Below are positions 24,539 to 35,312 of a DNA stretch of 64,000 bases, in pieces; position 1 is the first letter of the stretch; each line of letters opens with the position of its first letter. This DNA is from Bacteroidota bacterium (GTDB lineage: Bacteria; Bacteroidota; Bacteroidia; Chitinophagales; Chitinophagaceae): assembly GCA_023386045.1 (NCBI GenBank), contig JAEWKK010000019.1, forward strand, positions 434,001-498,000, given 5' to 3'. A program made the position numbers and the translations under genes. Below the pieces are notes generated by a model. The model saw only the letters and a program-made list of their open reading frames with translations. It searched no databases and was not told the DNA's origin.

Positions 24539-25882
24539 ATGGGTGTGATGCAATTTTTAAAACCTGCAGCTCATACATCTGCTTTACCACCGGATCAGGT
24601 GGATCCTGTTTATAAAAAACTCAGGTTGCAGGTGTTTATCGGCATCTTCATAGGATATGCAGGTTATTATCTGGTGCGCAAGAACTTTTCCATGGTCATG
24701 CCAGACCTGATCGAACGTGGTTATAGTAAGGCCGACCTGGGAGTAGCACTTTCTGCCATCTCCATTGCTTATGGCATCAGCAAATTTGTAATGGGCACGG
24801 TTTCCGACCGTAGCAATGCCCGGATATTTCTTTCCCTTGGATTAGTATTGTCCGCATTTACCATGATCGTGATGGGACTAATGCCGCTGGCAACAGTTTC
24901 CATTGCCGTGATGTTTGGACTCTTGTTTTTGAATGGCTGGTTCCAGGGAATGGGATGGCCTCCCTGTGGCCGTGTAGTGGTGCACTGGTATTCAGTGAAA
25001 GAAAGAGGAACCAGGATGTCGATATGGAATGTGGCACATAACGTGGGCGGAGGACTGATGGCCCCACTAGCTATTGCAGGTCTGACAGTATTTGGAACCT
25101 GGCACGGCAAATTATTATTTCCTTCGATCATTGCAATCTTTGTTGCCTTCATCACCTACCTGCTCGTAAGAGATACGCCACAATCCTGTGGACTTCCGCC
25201 CATTGAAAGGTATAAGGACACTTACACCAGGGATTATAATGAATCACACGAAAAAGAATTGAGCACCAAGCAGATATTGCTGGATTACGTTTTGGTTAAC
25301 AAACTGATCTGGTACATCGCCTTCGCCAATGCCTTTATATATTTGGTGCGATATGGCGTTCTTGACTGGGCTCCCACTTACCTGAAAGAAGCGAAAGGAT
25401 TTTCTTTGAATGAAACTGGCTGGGCTTATTTTCTTTACGAATGGGCAGGCATTCCCGGAACATTATTATGTGGCTGGCTGAGTGATAAGGTCTTCAGTGG
25501 CCGCAGGGCTCCCGCTACCATTATTTACATGGTGCTGGTATTTGTAGCTGTATTTGTGTACTGGAAAAACCCTCCGGGACAACCACTCATTGACAATATT
25601 GCACTGATCGCCATTGGCTTCCTGATCTACGGACCAGTAATGCTGATAGGAGTTCATGCGCTTGACCTGGTGCCTAAAAAAGCAGCGGGCACAGCCGCCG
25701 GTCTCACAGGATTATTTGGATACCTTGGCGGTGCTGTATTTGCCAATGCGGCCATGGGTTATGTGGTAGACGCGTGGGGATGGGATGGTGGCTTTTACGT
25801 ATTGCTCACCTCCTGCATTCTTGCCGTGGTATTTACAGGACTGACCTGGAGAAAAGAACAAAACAATTCAATCCATTCTTAA
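24539..25882 (+). CDS. glpT: Glycerol-3-phosphate transporter (OPA family MFS)
   Basis: 447 aa with twelve predicted transmembrane helices. The organophosphate:phosphate antiporter signature is at residues 35-75 (GYYLVRKNFSMVMPDL, YSKADLGVALSA) and the paired DR of loop 2-3 (GTVSDRSNAR). Arg in YLVRKNF corresponds to the substrate-binding Arg45 of E. coli GlpT. It imports glycerol-3-phosphate in exchange for phosphate across the inner membrane. Fits between GlpD and the SusCD pair. Confidence 0.92.
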   Translation: MGVMQFLKPAAHTSALPPDQVDPVYKKLRLQVFIGIFIGYAGYYLVRKNFSMVMPDLIERGYSKADLGVALSAISIAYGISKFVMGTVSDRSNARIFLSLGLVLSAFTMIVMGLMPLATVSIAVMFGLLFLNGWFQGMGWPPCGRVVVHWYSVKERGTRMSIWNVAHNVGGGLMAPLAIAGLTVFGTWHGKLLFPSIIAIFVAFITYLLVRDTPQSCGLPPIERYKDTYTRDYNESHEKELSTKQILLDYVLVNKLIWYIAFANAFIYLVRYGVLDWAPTYLKEAKGFSLNETGWAYFLYEWAGIPGTLLCGWLSDKVFSGRRAPATIIYMVLVFVAVFVYWKNPPGQPLIDNIALIAIGFLIYGPVMLIGVHALDLVPKKAAGTAAGLTGLFGYLGGAVFANAAMGYVVDAWGWDGGFYVLLTSCILAVVFTGLTWRKEQNNSIHS

Positions 25883-25895
25883 ACATACAATCAAC

Positions 25896-28800
25896 ATGAG
25901 TATGAGAACAATTGCTACTGCTTTATGGAATTTTGAAAACCGGTGCAGGTTACTGCTGCTCACCGTTTTCATTTTTGCCTGCTCCGCATCATGGAGCCAG
26001 TCAACGATCACGGGTACGGTTACCGCTGCTGAAAATGCACAACCTGTTGCAAGGGCTACCGTGCATGTAAAAGGAACCAGTATCACAGTGTTTACCGATG
26101 CCAAAGGTGCTTTCAGTATCAGGGCTAATGCGGGACAAACACTGGTGGTGACTGCTGTAGGTTACCAGCCTATGGAAAAAACAGTGGGCTCACAAAGCGT
26201 GATCAATTTTACCCTGGCTGAAGCCAACACCCAAATGGAAGGTGTGATTGTAACGGCGCTGGGTATCCGCAGGGAAGAAAAAGCCCTGGGTTATTCCACT
26301 ACCACTGTAAAAGGCGAGCAGTTGACAGATGCTGTATCAGGCAACTGGACTGATGCCTTGTCGGGAAAGGTAGCTGGCTTGAACCTGGTTCGTTCCAACA
26401 GCGGTCCTGCAGGTTCCAATAAAATCATTCTCAGGGGTGAGAACAATCTTACCGGTGATAATGAAGCACTGATTGTAGTTGACGGAGTAGTGATCAACCA
26501 GGGAAGCGGACGTCGTAATGCCATTGGTGGTGAAACCGCCTATGGTACCGGAAGTGATAACATGCCGGCGGATTACGGAAGTGGTATCAATGATATCAAC
26601 CCAGAAGACATCGAATCAGTAACAGTATTGAAAGGCCCTGGTGCAGCTGCTCTGTATGGACAGCGTGGTGCCAATGGAGCCATCATCATCACTACAAAAT
26701 CAGGAAGTAGTAAAAGAAAAGGATGGGGCATTACATTGAACTCCAATGCCAATATGGAGCGTGTGAATCGCTGGCCCGACCTTCAGTTTGAGTATGGACA
26801 GGGATTGGATGGTTCACCTTACTATTCATTTGGAGCGGGTCCCGATGGATCCAGCACCAGTGCAACCAGTTCTGCATACGGTCCGCGCTTTGACGGACAG
26901 ATGTTCTACCAGTATGATCCCCTTACACAAAAACAGGGCACTGAAAGAACACCATGGGTTCCTTATAAAAACAAACTCAATAATTATTTTGAAACCGGGC
27001 ATACCTTAACCAATAGTGTCAGCATTGATGGTGGTACGGATAAAACATCTGCACGTTTTTCTTTTACCAACGTAAAGAACAAATGGATCATTCCTAACAC
27101 TGGTTATGATCGCAACACGGTTGCCCTCTCTGTAAATTCAAAAGTGAATGACAGGCTGCAGCTTTCTTCCAAACTGAATTATACCAACAAAAAAAGTGAT
27201 AACCTCCCAGGTTCAGGTTATGGTAACCAGTCTATCATGTACTGGTATATTTTCTGGATGCCGAATGCGGATCTGGACTGGTTGAAAGAATACTGGATCA
27301 GGGGCCAGGAAGGAAGAAAGATCTTCTATCCTTTCTCTACCTTCCCTGAGAATCCTTATGCAGTAGCTTATGAATTCATCAACCGCTCCAACAGGCATGT
27401 GGTTACAGGTAATATCCAGGCTACTTACAATTTCACAAAAGAGTTAAGCCTGCAGCTGCGCACTTCAATGGATCTTTCCTATGAGCAAAGAGCGCAGGAG
27501 CGTCCATACGATGCGGGTTCCAAATTCCAGAAAGGAAGCTTCCGCACACAGAATCTTTTTTCACAGGAAGTAAGCACTGATTTCCTTTTGAAATATGGAA
27601 AAAAGGTAAGCAGTGATTTTGACTTTTCTGTAAGTCTTGGTGGAAGCACTCTGACAAATAACTACAACAGGGATGAAACAAGAGCTGACTCCCTGATCTA
27701 TCCTGGAGTATACAGCTTTTCAAACGCTGCAGGTCCACTGGTTGACATACCGTGGAGAAGCAAATACAGGATCAATAGTTTTTACGGACTGGTATCAGGA
27801 GGTTTCAAGAATTTTCTTTACCTCGATCTTACTGCACGCCAGGACTGGGCGAGTGTGCTGGCAACGCCATCACGTACAGAGAATTCAGGTTTCTTCTATC
27901 CTTCTGCCAACCTGAGTCTCGTTGTGTCAGAACTTGCGAAACTGCCTACTGCGATCAACTTCGCCAAGCTTCGTTTTTCTGTATCGAGTGTAGGTAGCGG
28001 TGGAACCATTCCTTATCTCACTGCCTATAATTATACTACAGCAGGAAGTCTGTACGCAGGTGGATTGCAGAATCCTTCACTGCTGGCCAATCCTGATCTG
28101 AAGCCGCTTCGTACCAATACAGTTGAAGCAGGAACCAACATCAGGATGTTCAGAAGCCGTCTGGAATTTGACCTTTCTGTTTACAGGGGAAATACAAAAG
28201 ACCAGATCCTGGAAAGAATTGTTGACAGGTCTTCTGGTTATACAAGGAAAGTGATCAATGCAGGACGTGTGACCAATAAAGGACTGGAGATCTCTTTAAG
28301 CGGTACACCAATAAGCAACAAGGATTTTAAATGGACAACAGGAGTTGTATTCTCAACCAACAGCAACAGGATTGCTGAGCTGGCAGATAGTTCAGTAGTT
28401 CTGCAAACAGGACCAGTAGGTGGTGGACAGATCGTTGCAAAAGTAGGTGGCAGTATGGGTGACCTCTATGGAAGAGGCTATGTCCGTTCTCCTGATGGAC
28501 AGGTTGTTTATGATCCTGTAACCGGCTTTGCCCTGATCTCTGAAGATGTGGTTTATCTTGGTAATACCATTCCGAAAGGAAAGGTTGGCTTCAACAACAG
28601 CTTTAGCTATAAAGGTTTCCGTTTGAATATTCTTTTTGATGCACAATATGGTGGTGTAGCCCATTCATTGATGCATTATAAAATGGCAGAACAGGGTAAA
28701 ACAAAAAATACCTTACCGGGCCGTTACAATGGCATCATTGGTAATGGTGTGGTGATGACACCTGATGGTAAATATGTTCCTAACACCACCATTGCTACCG

Positions 28801-29108
28801 ACATTGATGAATACTATCGTTCACACTATGGTATTGATAATGCTGAAGGAAGCACTTTCTCTACCGATTTTATCAAGTTCAGGGAGGCAAGACTTGACTA
28901 TACCATTAACGCGGCTGTAATTAAAAAGCTGGGACTGCAGAAAGTAACTGTAGGTGTGTATGGACGTGATCTTTTCATCTGGTCTCCATGGCCTATGTTC
29001 GATCCTGAGTTTGGAACCCTGAGTGGTACTGATATTGTTCGTGGTTTTGAGATCGGGCAGTTTCCTTCAACGCGTTCTCTTGGTGTGAATCTAGTTGTAG
29101 CATTCTAA
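25896..29108 (+). CDS. SusC/RagA-family TonB-linked outer-membrane transporter
   Basis: 1070 aa. Signal peptide (about 1-35, ending SWSQ), carboxypeptidase-regulatory-like domain (37-115; TITGTVTAAENAQPVARATV), plug domain (120-245; VIVTALGIRREEKALGYST, DYGSGINDINPEDIESVTVL, GPGAAALYGQRGANGAI) and a 22-strand barrel. Couples to TonB for import of a substrate bound with the SusD partner encoded next. Its place inside a glp operon means the cargo is most likely a glycerol-phosphate-containing compound rather than a glycan. Confidence 0.95.
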   Translation: MSMRTIATALWNFENRCRLLLLTVFIFACSASWSQSTITGTVTAAENAQPVARATVHVKGTSITVFTDAKGAFSIRANAGQTLVVTAVGYQPMEKTVGSQSVINFTLAEANTQMEGVIVTALGIRREEKALGYSTTTVKGEQLTDAVSGNWTDALSGKVAGLNLVRSNSGPAGSNKIILRGENNLTGDNEALIVVDGVVINQGSGRRNAIGGETAYGTGSDNMPADYGSGINDINPEDIESVTVLKGPGAAALYGQRGANGAIIITTKSGSSKRKGWGITLNSNANMERVNRWPDLQFEYGQGLDGSPYYSFGAGPDGSSTSATSSAYGPRFDGQMFYQYDPLTQKQGTERTPWVPYKNKLNNYFETGHTLTNSVSIDGGTDKTSARFSFTNVKNKWIIPNTGYDRNTVALSVNSKVNDRLQLSSKLNYTNKKSDNLPGSGYGNQSIMYWYIFWMPNADLDWLKEYWIRGQEGRKIFYPFSTFPENPYAVAYEFINRSNRHVVTGNIQATYNFTKELSLQLRTSMDLSYEQRAQERPYDAGSKFQKGSFRTQNLFSQEVSTDFLLKYGKKVSSDFDFSVSLGGSTLTNNYNRDETRADSLIYPGVYSFSNAAGPLVDIPWRSKYRINSFYGLVSGGFKNFLYLDLTARQDWASVLATPSRTENSGFFYPSANLSLVVSELAKLPTAINFAKLRFSVSSVGSGGTIPYLTAYNYTTAGSLYAGGLQNPSLLANPDLKPLRTNTVEAGTNIRMFRSRLEFDLSVYRGNTKDQILERIVDRSSGYTRKVINAGRVTNKGLEISLSGTPISNKDFKWTTGVVFSTNSNRIAELADSSVVLQTGPVGGGQIVAKVGGSMGDLYGRGYVRSPDGQVVYDPVTGFALISEDVVYLGNTIPKGKVGFNNSFSYKGFRLNILFDAQYGGVAHSLMHYKMAEQGKTKNTLPGRYNGIIGNGVVMTPDGKYVPNTTIATDIDEYYRSHYGIDNAEGSTFSTDFIKFREARLDYTINAAVIKKLGLQKVTVGVYGRDLFIWSPWPMFDPEFGTLSGTDIVRGFEIGQFPSTRSLGVNLVVAF

Positions 29109-29119
29109 TTCTATTAAAC

Positions 29120-30658
29120 ATGAAAAAGACTATCAATAATAAAATAGCCGTTGCTTTCCTGATGTTCAGCCTTGCGCTTTCATCCTGTACCAAGGATTTC
29201 CAGGAGATCAACACTGATCCAAATAATACGCCAACAGCATTGCCACAGCAATTACTGGCGCCGGCTCTTGTGAGCACGATGCAGTACAATATGCTGCGCA
29301 ACCGCAATTTCAATAATGAGCTGATGCAGGTAACTGTTGACCTGAGTGATGCAGAAGGCAAGGTGTTCCGTTATGATTATCGCGCCAACTGGGCCGATTA
29401 TTTATACAATGGCTGGTACACAGAGCTTACCAATTTCAAGGACATCTACAAGGTTGCCAGTGATACAGCTACTCCGGATTACAATAGATCCTACATGGCC
29501 ATTTCACTGATCTGCCAGTCATGGGTGTATTCCTTGTTGACGGATACTTATGGTGATGTTCCTTATTTTGAGTCAAACAAAGCAAAAGAAGGCATACTGG
29601 AACCGAAGTTTGACAAGCAGAAAGATATCTACCTCGATATTTTCAAGAAGCTTGATTCAGCGAATGTATGGTTAGCAGAAGGCAAGGCTATTTCAGCAAC
29701 CAGCGATCCGGTATTTGGAGGTAGTGTTTCCAAATGGAGAAAGTTTGGTAATTCCTTATACCTGCGTTTACTGCTGCGTATTTCAGGAAAGGCTGAAGTA
29801 TCTGCAGATGTGATCGCGAAGATCAAGGACATTGTTGAAACCAGTGCCGCTGATTATCCAATCATGACCAACAATGATGAATCAGCCATTTTAAGATGGA
29901 CAGGTGTAGCTCCTTATACTTCTCCTTTGCTTACTGTAAGGGAACAGGATTTCAGAGCTCCAGCCATTGCGAGTTTCTTCATCGATAACCTGGTGGTATG
30001 GAATGATCCAAGGATCGATCTTTCTTATGGAACCGGTTCTCCTACCATTACTAACCGTTGGGCCATTGCACCATCAGCTGGTGCATTCATAGGAGTTCCC
30101 AGTGGATATTCTGCAGGTAACCAGCCCACGAAAAAATCTTATTTCTATTCTACCAGCAATAATAACAATACCGGTCCTACGCTCATGACAGAGCCATTAG
30201 CAGGTATGATCATGAACTATGCTGAATTGCAGTTCATCCTGGCAGAAGCAGCAGCCAAGGGTTTTATCACGGGTTCTGCTGAGACTTACTATAACAAGGG
30301 TGTTGAAGCCAGCATTAAACTGTGGTTACCCAATTGGGCAGTTCCTGTAACTACATATTTAATTGCAGCTGATATGCAGTGGGATCCAAATGAAACACTG
30401 GACGAAAAAATGGAAAAGATCCATCTGCAGAAATATTATGCATTGTTCCTTACCGACCTGCAGCAATGGTTTGAATACCGTCGCACAGGTCATCCTAATT
30501 TACCCAAGGGTGCAGGACTTAGAAACAATGGTATTATGCCTGCAAGAATGACCTATCCTGTTTATGTGCAGTCGACCAATCCTACTAACTATAAACTTGC
30601 TATTGCATCACAGGGTCCGGACCTGATCTCCACAGAAGTGTGGTGGCAGAAACCATAA
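29120..30658 (+). CDS. SusD/RagB-family substrate-binding lipoprotein (SusD-like_2)
   Basis: 512 aa surface lipoprotein. Lipobox LALSSC at about residue 23 then TKDFQEINTDPNN, the hallmark of the SusD-like_2 subgroup. TPR-like helices follow (LICQSWVYSLLTDTYGDVPY, YAELQFILAEAAAKG, LDEKMEKIHLQKYYALFL). It forms the hinged lid over the SusC barrel. Twelve-base gap from the susC-like gene. Confidence 0.94.
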   Translation: MKKTINNKIAVAFLMFSLALSSCTKDFQEINTDPNNTPTALPQQLLAPALVSTMQYNMLRNRNFNNELMQVTVDLSDAEGKVFRYDYRANWADYLYNGWYTELTNFKDIYKVASDTATPDYNRSYMAISLICQSWVYSLLTDTYGDVPYFESNKAKEGILEPKFDKQKDIYLDIFKKLDSANVWLAEGKAISATSDPVFGGSVSKWRKFGNSLYLRLLLRISGKAEVSADVIAKIKDIVETSAADYPIMTNNDESAILRWTGVAPYTSPLLTVREQDFRAPAIASFFIDNLVVWNDPRIDLSYGTGSPTITNRWAIAPSAGAFIGVPSGYSAGNQPTKKSYFYSTSNNNNTGPTLMTEPLAGMIMNYAELQFILAEAAAKGFITGSAETYYNKGVEASIKLWLPNWAVPVTTYLIAADMQWDPNETLDEKMEKIHLQKYYALFLTDLQQWFEYRRTGHPNLPKGAGLRNNGIMPARMTYPVYVQSTNPTNYKLAIASQGPDLISTEVWWQKP

Positions 30659-30695
30659 CCAGGAAGTAAATCATTGAGAAATTAAAAATATTGAC

Positions 30696-32201
30696 ATGAA
30701 AAAAATATTCTTCTTCTCCCTTTTACTGGTTTCAACAGCCATGTTCTGGGGTTGTAAAAAAGATGGCAACTATCCAGGCGGAAAGGTGAGCCAGTACATT
30801 TCGATCTTCGACATCAGGACTATTTATAAAGGTTCAGATGTTACATTGACCTCTGAAAATATGTTTGGCGCCACTACCATTGCTGGTGTGGTTACTTCAG
30901 ATCATTCAGGAAACAACCTGCCGGATAACCTTGTATTCATGCAGGACAGCCGCAGGCTGGGCCGACTCAGGGGAATAGCTCTTGATCTCGGTGCAGGCCA
31001 GGGTGCCAGCTACAATCCTGGTGATTCTCTGGTGATCAATGTAGAAGGTGCTGTTTTGAAAAGAGTGAATGGCATTCTTCAAATTACCGGACTTACCAGT
31101 GAGGACATCACACTGGCAGATACAGGAATTGTGGTGATGCCCAATATTGTAAAAGGAAATAGCATCATTGATCATCCTGGTGACTATGAAGGCACGCTGG
31201 TTTCAATCACCAAGGCTGGATTTGATCCTTCCTACCCTCCCGGATCAACCTATGCAGGTGACAGGACCATCAATGATGGTTTTGGTAACCTGACTTTGCA
31301 TACCGAACCAACAGCTGTTTATGCGAATAACACGCTTCCTTTTCTTTCCAATTTCACTGGTATTGTTATTCCTAATGCAGCAGGGGAACCTCAACTAAGA
31401 CCACGCATCGAAGCGGATATCAAGATCCTGAGCGCTACAGCTCCCAAGATCGCACCGATAGTGATTACAGGCTACCTGGCCGATCCAACCGGTACAGATG
31501 CCAATTATGAGTACATCCAACTGATGGCCACAAAGAATATTGATTTCTCCGTAACACCATTTGCAGTGGTAACATCTAATAACGCGGGTACTGCACTTCC
31601 AACTGGCTATCCTGCAAACGGATGGGCCACAGGAGGCGGTAGAACCTATAAGTTCAACCTTACTTCAGGAACCGTGAATAAAGGTGAATATTTCTATGTA
31701 GGCGCCAATAAAAATATCTGGGGTGCAGGATCTACCGACATTAGTTCTTCCAAATGGTTTGGAAAAATGTATGCCACGGTTGATGGTGATGACTTTGGTA
31801 CCAAGACCACCAACCTGCTTGCCAATAGTGGTAATGCAGCCGGCATCGCAGTCTTTGATTCCATCAATGTTCTGGAAACAACAGTACCCGTGGATGTCAT
31901 TTTTTATGGCGGTGGCGGACAGGTGTATACTGCCGGTCCTCCGGAAAAAGGTTACAGGATCACCAACACCGATTACTATGATGTAAACAATCCAACCACA
32001 CTGGCATTGCAACCATTTTATGCTATGGGCTCTAACACAGGAAAGTTTCCTTTCCCTACTGCAGCCAATTTTGCACAGCTGGGAGGAACCTATAATATTC
32101 TTACAGGTCGCTGGTCTTCAGCAAGGATACAGGTGAGTGTTCCGCTTACAGCAACAGCAAATGTGTCGGCTATTGAAGGCGCGACCACTATTGAAGAATA
32201 A
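30696..32201 (+). CDS. DUF5689-domain lipoprotein
   Basis: 501 aa. Lipobox AMFWGC (Cys20) then KKDGNYPGG. DUF5689 (about 35-245: SIFDIRTIYKGSDVTL, ITGVVTSDHSGNN-like VVTSDHSGNNLPDNLVFMQD, LRPRIEADIKIL) is an OB-fold-like module common next to SusCD and secreted phosphatases; the C-terminal half (250-500) is a beta-rich domain without catalytic motif. Probably a surface binding accessory for the substrate. Confidence 0.8.
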   Translation: MKKIFFFSLLLVSTAMFWGCKKDGNYPGGKVSQYISIFDIRTIYKGSDVTLTSENMFGATTIAGVVTSDHSGNNLPDNLVFMQDSRRLGRLRGIALDLGAGQGASYNPGDSLVINVEGAVLKRVNGILQITGLTSEDITLADTGIVVMPNIVKGNSIIDHPGDYEGTLVSITKAGFDPSYPPGSTYAGDRTINDGFGNLTLHTEPTAVYANNTLPFLSNFTGIVIPNAAGEPQLRPRIEADIKILSATAPKIAPIVITGYLADPTGTDANYEYIQLMATKNIDFSVTPFAVVTSNNAGTALPTGYPANGWATGGGRTYKFNLTSGTVNKGEYFYVGANKNIWGAGSTDISSSKWFGKMYATVDGDDFGTKTTNLLANSGNAAGIAVFDSINVLETTVPVDVIFYGGGGQVYTAGPPEKGYRITNTDYYDVNNPTTLALQPFYAMGSNTGKFPFPTAANFAQLGGTYNILTGRWSSARIQVSVPLTATANVSAIEGATTIEE

Positions 32202-32220
32202 GCAGTTTATAAACTGAAAT

Positions 32221-33645
32221 ATGCTAAGAAGGAAATTCATACAAAATATTGCCTGGGTTACCGGTGGATTGCTGCTGACAAAATGCTCTCCTGCCAAATC
32301 CATGCTGATGGATGGCGATCTTATAAAAGGATCGGTTCACTCCGATGGAAAAGGTGTTCCAGATGTGATCATGAGTGATGGCTATTCTGTAGTAGCTACC
32401 GATAAAAAAGGAAGGTTCGAGATGCGGCTTCATCCCGATGCCCTTGCTGTTTTTGTATCTACACCTTCCGGTTATGCATTCAATCATGAAAAAGGAATTG
32501 CCCGGCATTACCGATTGTTACAGGATCATACCAGGGGCACAGAAATGAATTTTGAACTGCAGCAACTTACTGTAAATGATGATGAGCACCAGTTCCTGAT
32601 CTGGGCTGATCCTCAGGTCAAGAATGCCAAGGATGTTCAAAAGATGATGCAGGAATCTGTACCCGATGTAAAAAACCTGGTATCATCAGCTGGTGCAGGA
32701 GCCCTGATCCATGGTATTACTGTTGGTGATATTGTTTGGGATGAATTGGCTTTGTTTGCTGATTATGATAAGGCAGTGAATGAAATGGGCATCCCTTTTT
32801 TCCAGTGCCTCGGCAACCATGATATGGATTATCGCAAGGGTGGTGATGAAACTTCAGATGATACTTTTCAGAAAACCTATGGACCTACTTATTATTCCTT
32901 TAACCGAGGACAGGTGCATTACGTGGTGATTGATAATGTGCGTTACCTGGGAACGGAAAGGGAATACGATGGCTATGTGCAGCAACACCAGCTCGACTGG
33001 TTACAGAAAGATCTCGCCTATGTTCCGATGGATAAGCTGGTAGTGCTTTGCCTGCACATTCCAGTATTCAATCATACAAAGAACAGGGAAGCGCTTTATG
33101 CCTTGTTGCAGAACAGGGAAGTGCATATCATGTCTGGCCATACGCATCTGAATAATAACGTGATCAGTGACCGCATCTATGAACACAATCATGGAACGGT
33201 ATGTGGCGCCTGGTGGACGGGAGAGATCTGTGAAGATGGAACTCCCTGCGGCTATGGCGTATACAAGGTGAAGGGAAAAGAATTAAGCTGGCAATACAAG
33301 GCCACTGGTAAAACCCTGGACCACCAATTCAGGATCTATTCCAGTACTTATTCTTCTTCGGAAAAACAGGTGCTGGTGAATATATGGAACTATGACCCTG
33401 CATGGAAAACAGAATGTTGGGTAGATGGCGTGAACAAGGGTGCACTGGAGCAAATAGAAGGCTACGATCCCATTGCTTATAAAAACATGCTGGGTCCCGA
33501 TCTGCCAAAGCCACGCGGATTTGCAGAACCCAGAATTACCAAACATCTTTTCCGGACCCTGGTTCCCAATGGAAGTAAACAAATCAAGGTTAGTGTAACG
33601 GACAGATTTGGAAAAGTATATACCGACCTGCACACGATCGCTTAG
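32221..33645 (+). CDS. Secreted calcineurin-like metallophosphoesterase
   Basis: 474 aa. N-terminal signal with an RRKF motif and lipobox-like LLLTKC (Cys20). Domain order: MetallophosN-type beta domain (30-115), a Metallophos core (120-345) with GDIVWDE, GNHD, LHIPVFNH and SGHTHLN metal motifs, then a MetallophosC domain. The first motif reads WADPQ, with Gln in place of the usual His. Extracytoplasmic phosphodiesterase; in this operon likely acting on a phosphodiester substrate before or after import. Confidence 0.88.
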   Translation: MLRRKFIQNIAWVTGGLLLTKCSPAKSMLMDGDLIKGSVHSDGKGVPDVIMSDGYSVVATDKKGRFEMRLHPDALAVFVSTPSGYAFNHEKGIARHYRLLQDHTRGTEMNFELQQLTVNDDEHQFLIWADPQVKNAKDVQKMMQESVPDVKNLVSSAGAGALIHGITVGDIVWDELALFADYDKAVNEMGIPFFQCLGNHDMDYRKGGDETSDDTFQKTYGPTYYSFNRGQVHYVVIDNVRYLGTEREYDGYVQQHQLDWLQKDLAYVPMDKLVVLCLHIPVFNHTKNREALYALLQNREVHIMSGHTHLNNNVISDRIYEHNHGTVCGAWWTGEICEDGTPCGYGVYKVKGKELSWQYKATGKTLDHQFRIYSSTYSSSEKQVLVNIWNYDPAWKTECWVDGVNKGALEQIEGYDPIAYKNMLGPDLPKPRGFAEPRITKHLFRTLVPNGSKQIKVSVTDRFGKVYTDLHTIA

Positions 33646-33660
33646 TGTAAAACCTACAAT

Positions 33661-34341
33661 ATGAAACGATTCATCCTTTCTTTCTTTGTCATACTTGTTA
33701 GTCTAATGGCAAGTTCACAGGCTGCTAAATGGGACAGTACATTTCGTCCCAATAATTACGCATTGAAAGTAGAACTCTTTCGTTCTTTCAAGGATTCAAG
33801 CCGTGATATCATTTTCCTGGGAAACAGTATTACTGCAGGAACCGACTGGATGGAACTGCTTGGAAGAACCGATGTAAGGAACAGGGGTATTTCAGGTGAT
33901 ATCAGCTTTGGTGTGCTGGAAAGACTGGATGAAGTAACAGAAGGTCATCCTTCCAAAGTTTTTATACTGATCGGCATCAATGATATTTCAAGAAATGTTC
34001 CTGATAGTTTTATCATCGATAATTATAAAAAGATTATTTGCCGCATCAAAAAAGAATCGCCTTCAACAAAGATCTATTTCCAAACCCTGCTTCCCGTGAA
34101 TAATGAATTCACTCAATTCAAAAATCATTACAACAAGGATGCGCACATTCTGGATGTGAATAAGGCATTGAAGCATCTGGCTGAAAAAGAAAAAATTACC
34201 CTGATTGATCTTTATCCTCATTTTTTAAATGCGGACAAGAAGCTGGATAAAAAATATACCATCGATGGTCTGCATCTTAATGCTGCAGGTTACAAAGTAT
34301 GGGCGGAGATTTTAAAAAAGGGTAAGTATCTTGACAATTAA
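33661..34341 (+). CDS. Secreted SGNH/GDSL-type esterase
   Basis: 226 aa with a Sec signal (1-20, SSQA). SGNH blocks: FLGNSITAGTDW (catalytic Ser in block I, GNS in place of GDS), Gly in block II (NRGISGD), IGINDI (block III Asn) and DGLHLNAAGY (block V Asp-His). Hydrolyses esters, for example acyl groups of lysophospholipids. Fifteen-base gap from the phosphoesterase, so co-transcribed. Deacylation before phosphodiester cleavage would make sense for lipid-derived substrates. Confidence 0.9.
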   Translation: MKRFILSFFVILVSLMASSQAAKWDSTFRPNNYALKVELFRSFKDSSRDIIFLGNSITAGTDWMELLGRTDVRNRGISGDISFGVLERLDEVTEGHPSKVFILIGINDISRNVPDSFIIDNYKKIICRIKKESPSTKIYFQTLLPVNNEFTQFKNHYNKDAHILDVNKALKHLAEKEKITLIDLYPHFLNADKKLDKKYTIDGLHLNAAGYKVWAEILKKGKYLDN

Positions 34342-34342
34342 T

Positions 34343-35248
34343 ATGATGAAACCTTCCATACTGATCGCTGCCATCGCTACTATTGCATTATCATGCAGCA
34401 CAACAAAACCCACCACGCCATTTGTGAAACAAAGTTTTGAACTGCAGGGCCACCGCGGCTGTCGCGGACTGATGCCCGAGAATACCATTGACGCCATGAT
34501 CAAAGCCATTGATCTGGGTGTGACTACACTGGAGATGGATCTGCATGTTTCAAAGGACAATTATGTAGTGGTATCGCACGATCCTTATTTTAATGAGAAT
34601 ATCACCACCACTCCTGAAGGTAAATACCTTGAAAAAGGTGAAGGCCCCAAGCGATTGCTGTACCAGATGAATTATGACAGCATCATGAAGTATGATGTGG
34701 GAATGAAACCTCATCCGGATTTTCCGCACCAGCAAAAAATAGAAGCCTTCAAACCAATGTTGGTGGAACTGCTTTATGCCACTGAATCCTATGCAAAGGA
34801 AAAGGGCAAGAGCATGTTGTATAATATCGAGATCAAATCAAAGCCGGCCGGTGATGGAAAGAAGCATCCGCCAGTAGAAACCTTTGTTGACCTGGCGATG
34901 GATGCCATCAATGCTGAAGGGATTACGGAACGTACTACCATCCAGTCCTTTGATCCGAGAGCATTGAAAGTAATGCATCGCAAATATCCAACTGTATCTA
35001 CATCATTGTTAATTGAAGGCGATGACAAAAGAACGCTGTCAGAGCAATTGAAAGAACTGGGTTTTACCCCCAACATTTACAGTCCTCATTATTCACTGGT
35101 TACACCCGAATTGCTGAAGACATGTCATGATAAAAATATCCGTGTCATTCCCTGGACCGTGAATAAGCTGGAAGATATGAAGCGACTGAAAGAGATGGGT
35201 GTTGATGGACTGATCAGCGATTACCCGGATCTCTATTCGAAATTGTAA
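34343..35248 (+). CDS. glpQ: Glycerophosphodiester phosphodiesterase
   Basis: 301 aa from ATG 34343 (overlaps nothing; stop of the previous gene is 2 bases earlier). Lipoprotein-like N-terminus with ALSCS. GDPD TIM-barrel motifs: LQGHRGCRGLMPENT (catalytic His, Arg), LEMDLHVSKD (metal Glu and Asp), VVSHDP (second His). It releases glycerol-3-phosphate and an alcohol from glycerophosphodiesters. This gives the substrate for GlpT and GlpD in the same locus. Confidence 0.93.
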   Translation: MMKPSILIAAIATIALSCSTTKPTTPFVKQSFELQGHRGCRGLMPENTIDAMIKAIDLGVTTLEMDLHVSKDNYVVVSHDPYFNENITTTPEGKYLEKGEGPKRLLYQMNYDSIMKYDVGMKPHPDFPHQQKIEAFKPMLVELLYATESYAKEKGKSMLYNIEIKSKPAGDGKKHPPVETFVDLAMDAINAEGITERTTIQSFDPRALKVMHRKYPTVSTSLLIEGDDKRTLSEQLKELGFTPNIYSPHYSLVTPELLKTCHDKNIRVIPWTVNKLEDMKRLKEMGVDGLISDYPDLYSKL

Positions 35249-35312
35249 TTCAGGTTGATTACATCCAGAGTCAATTGCAAGGTCTCTTGTTTCTAACTGA
35301 AATATCATCAGC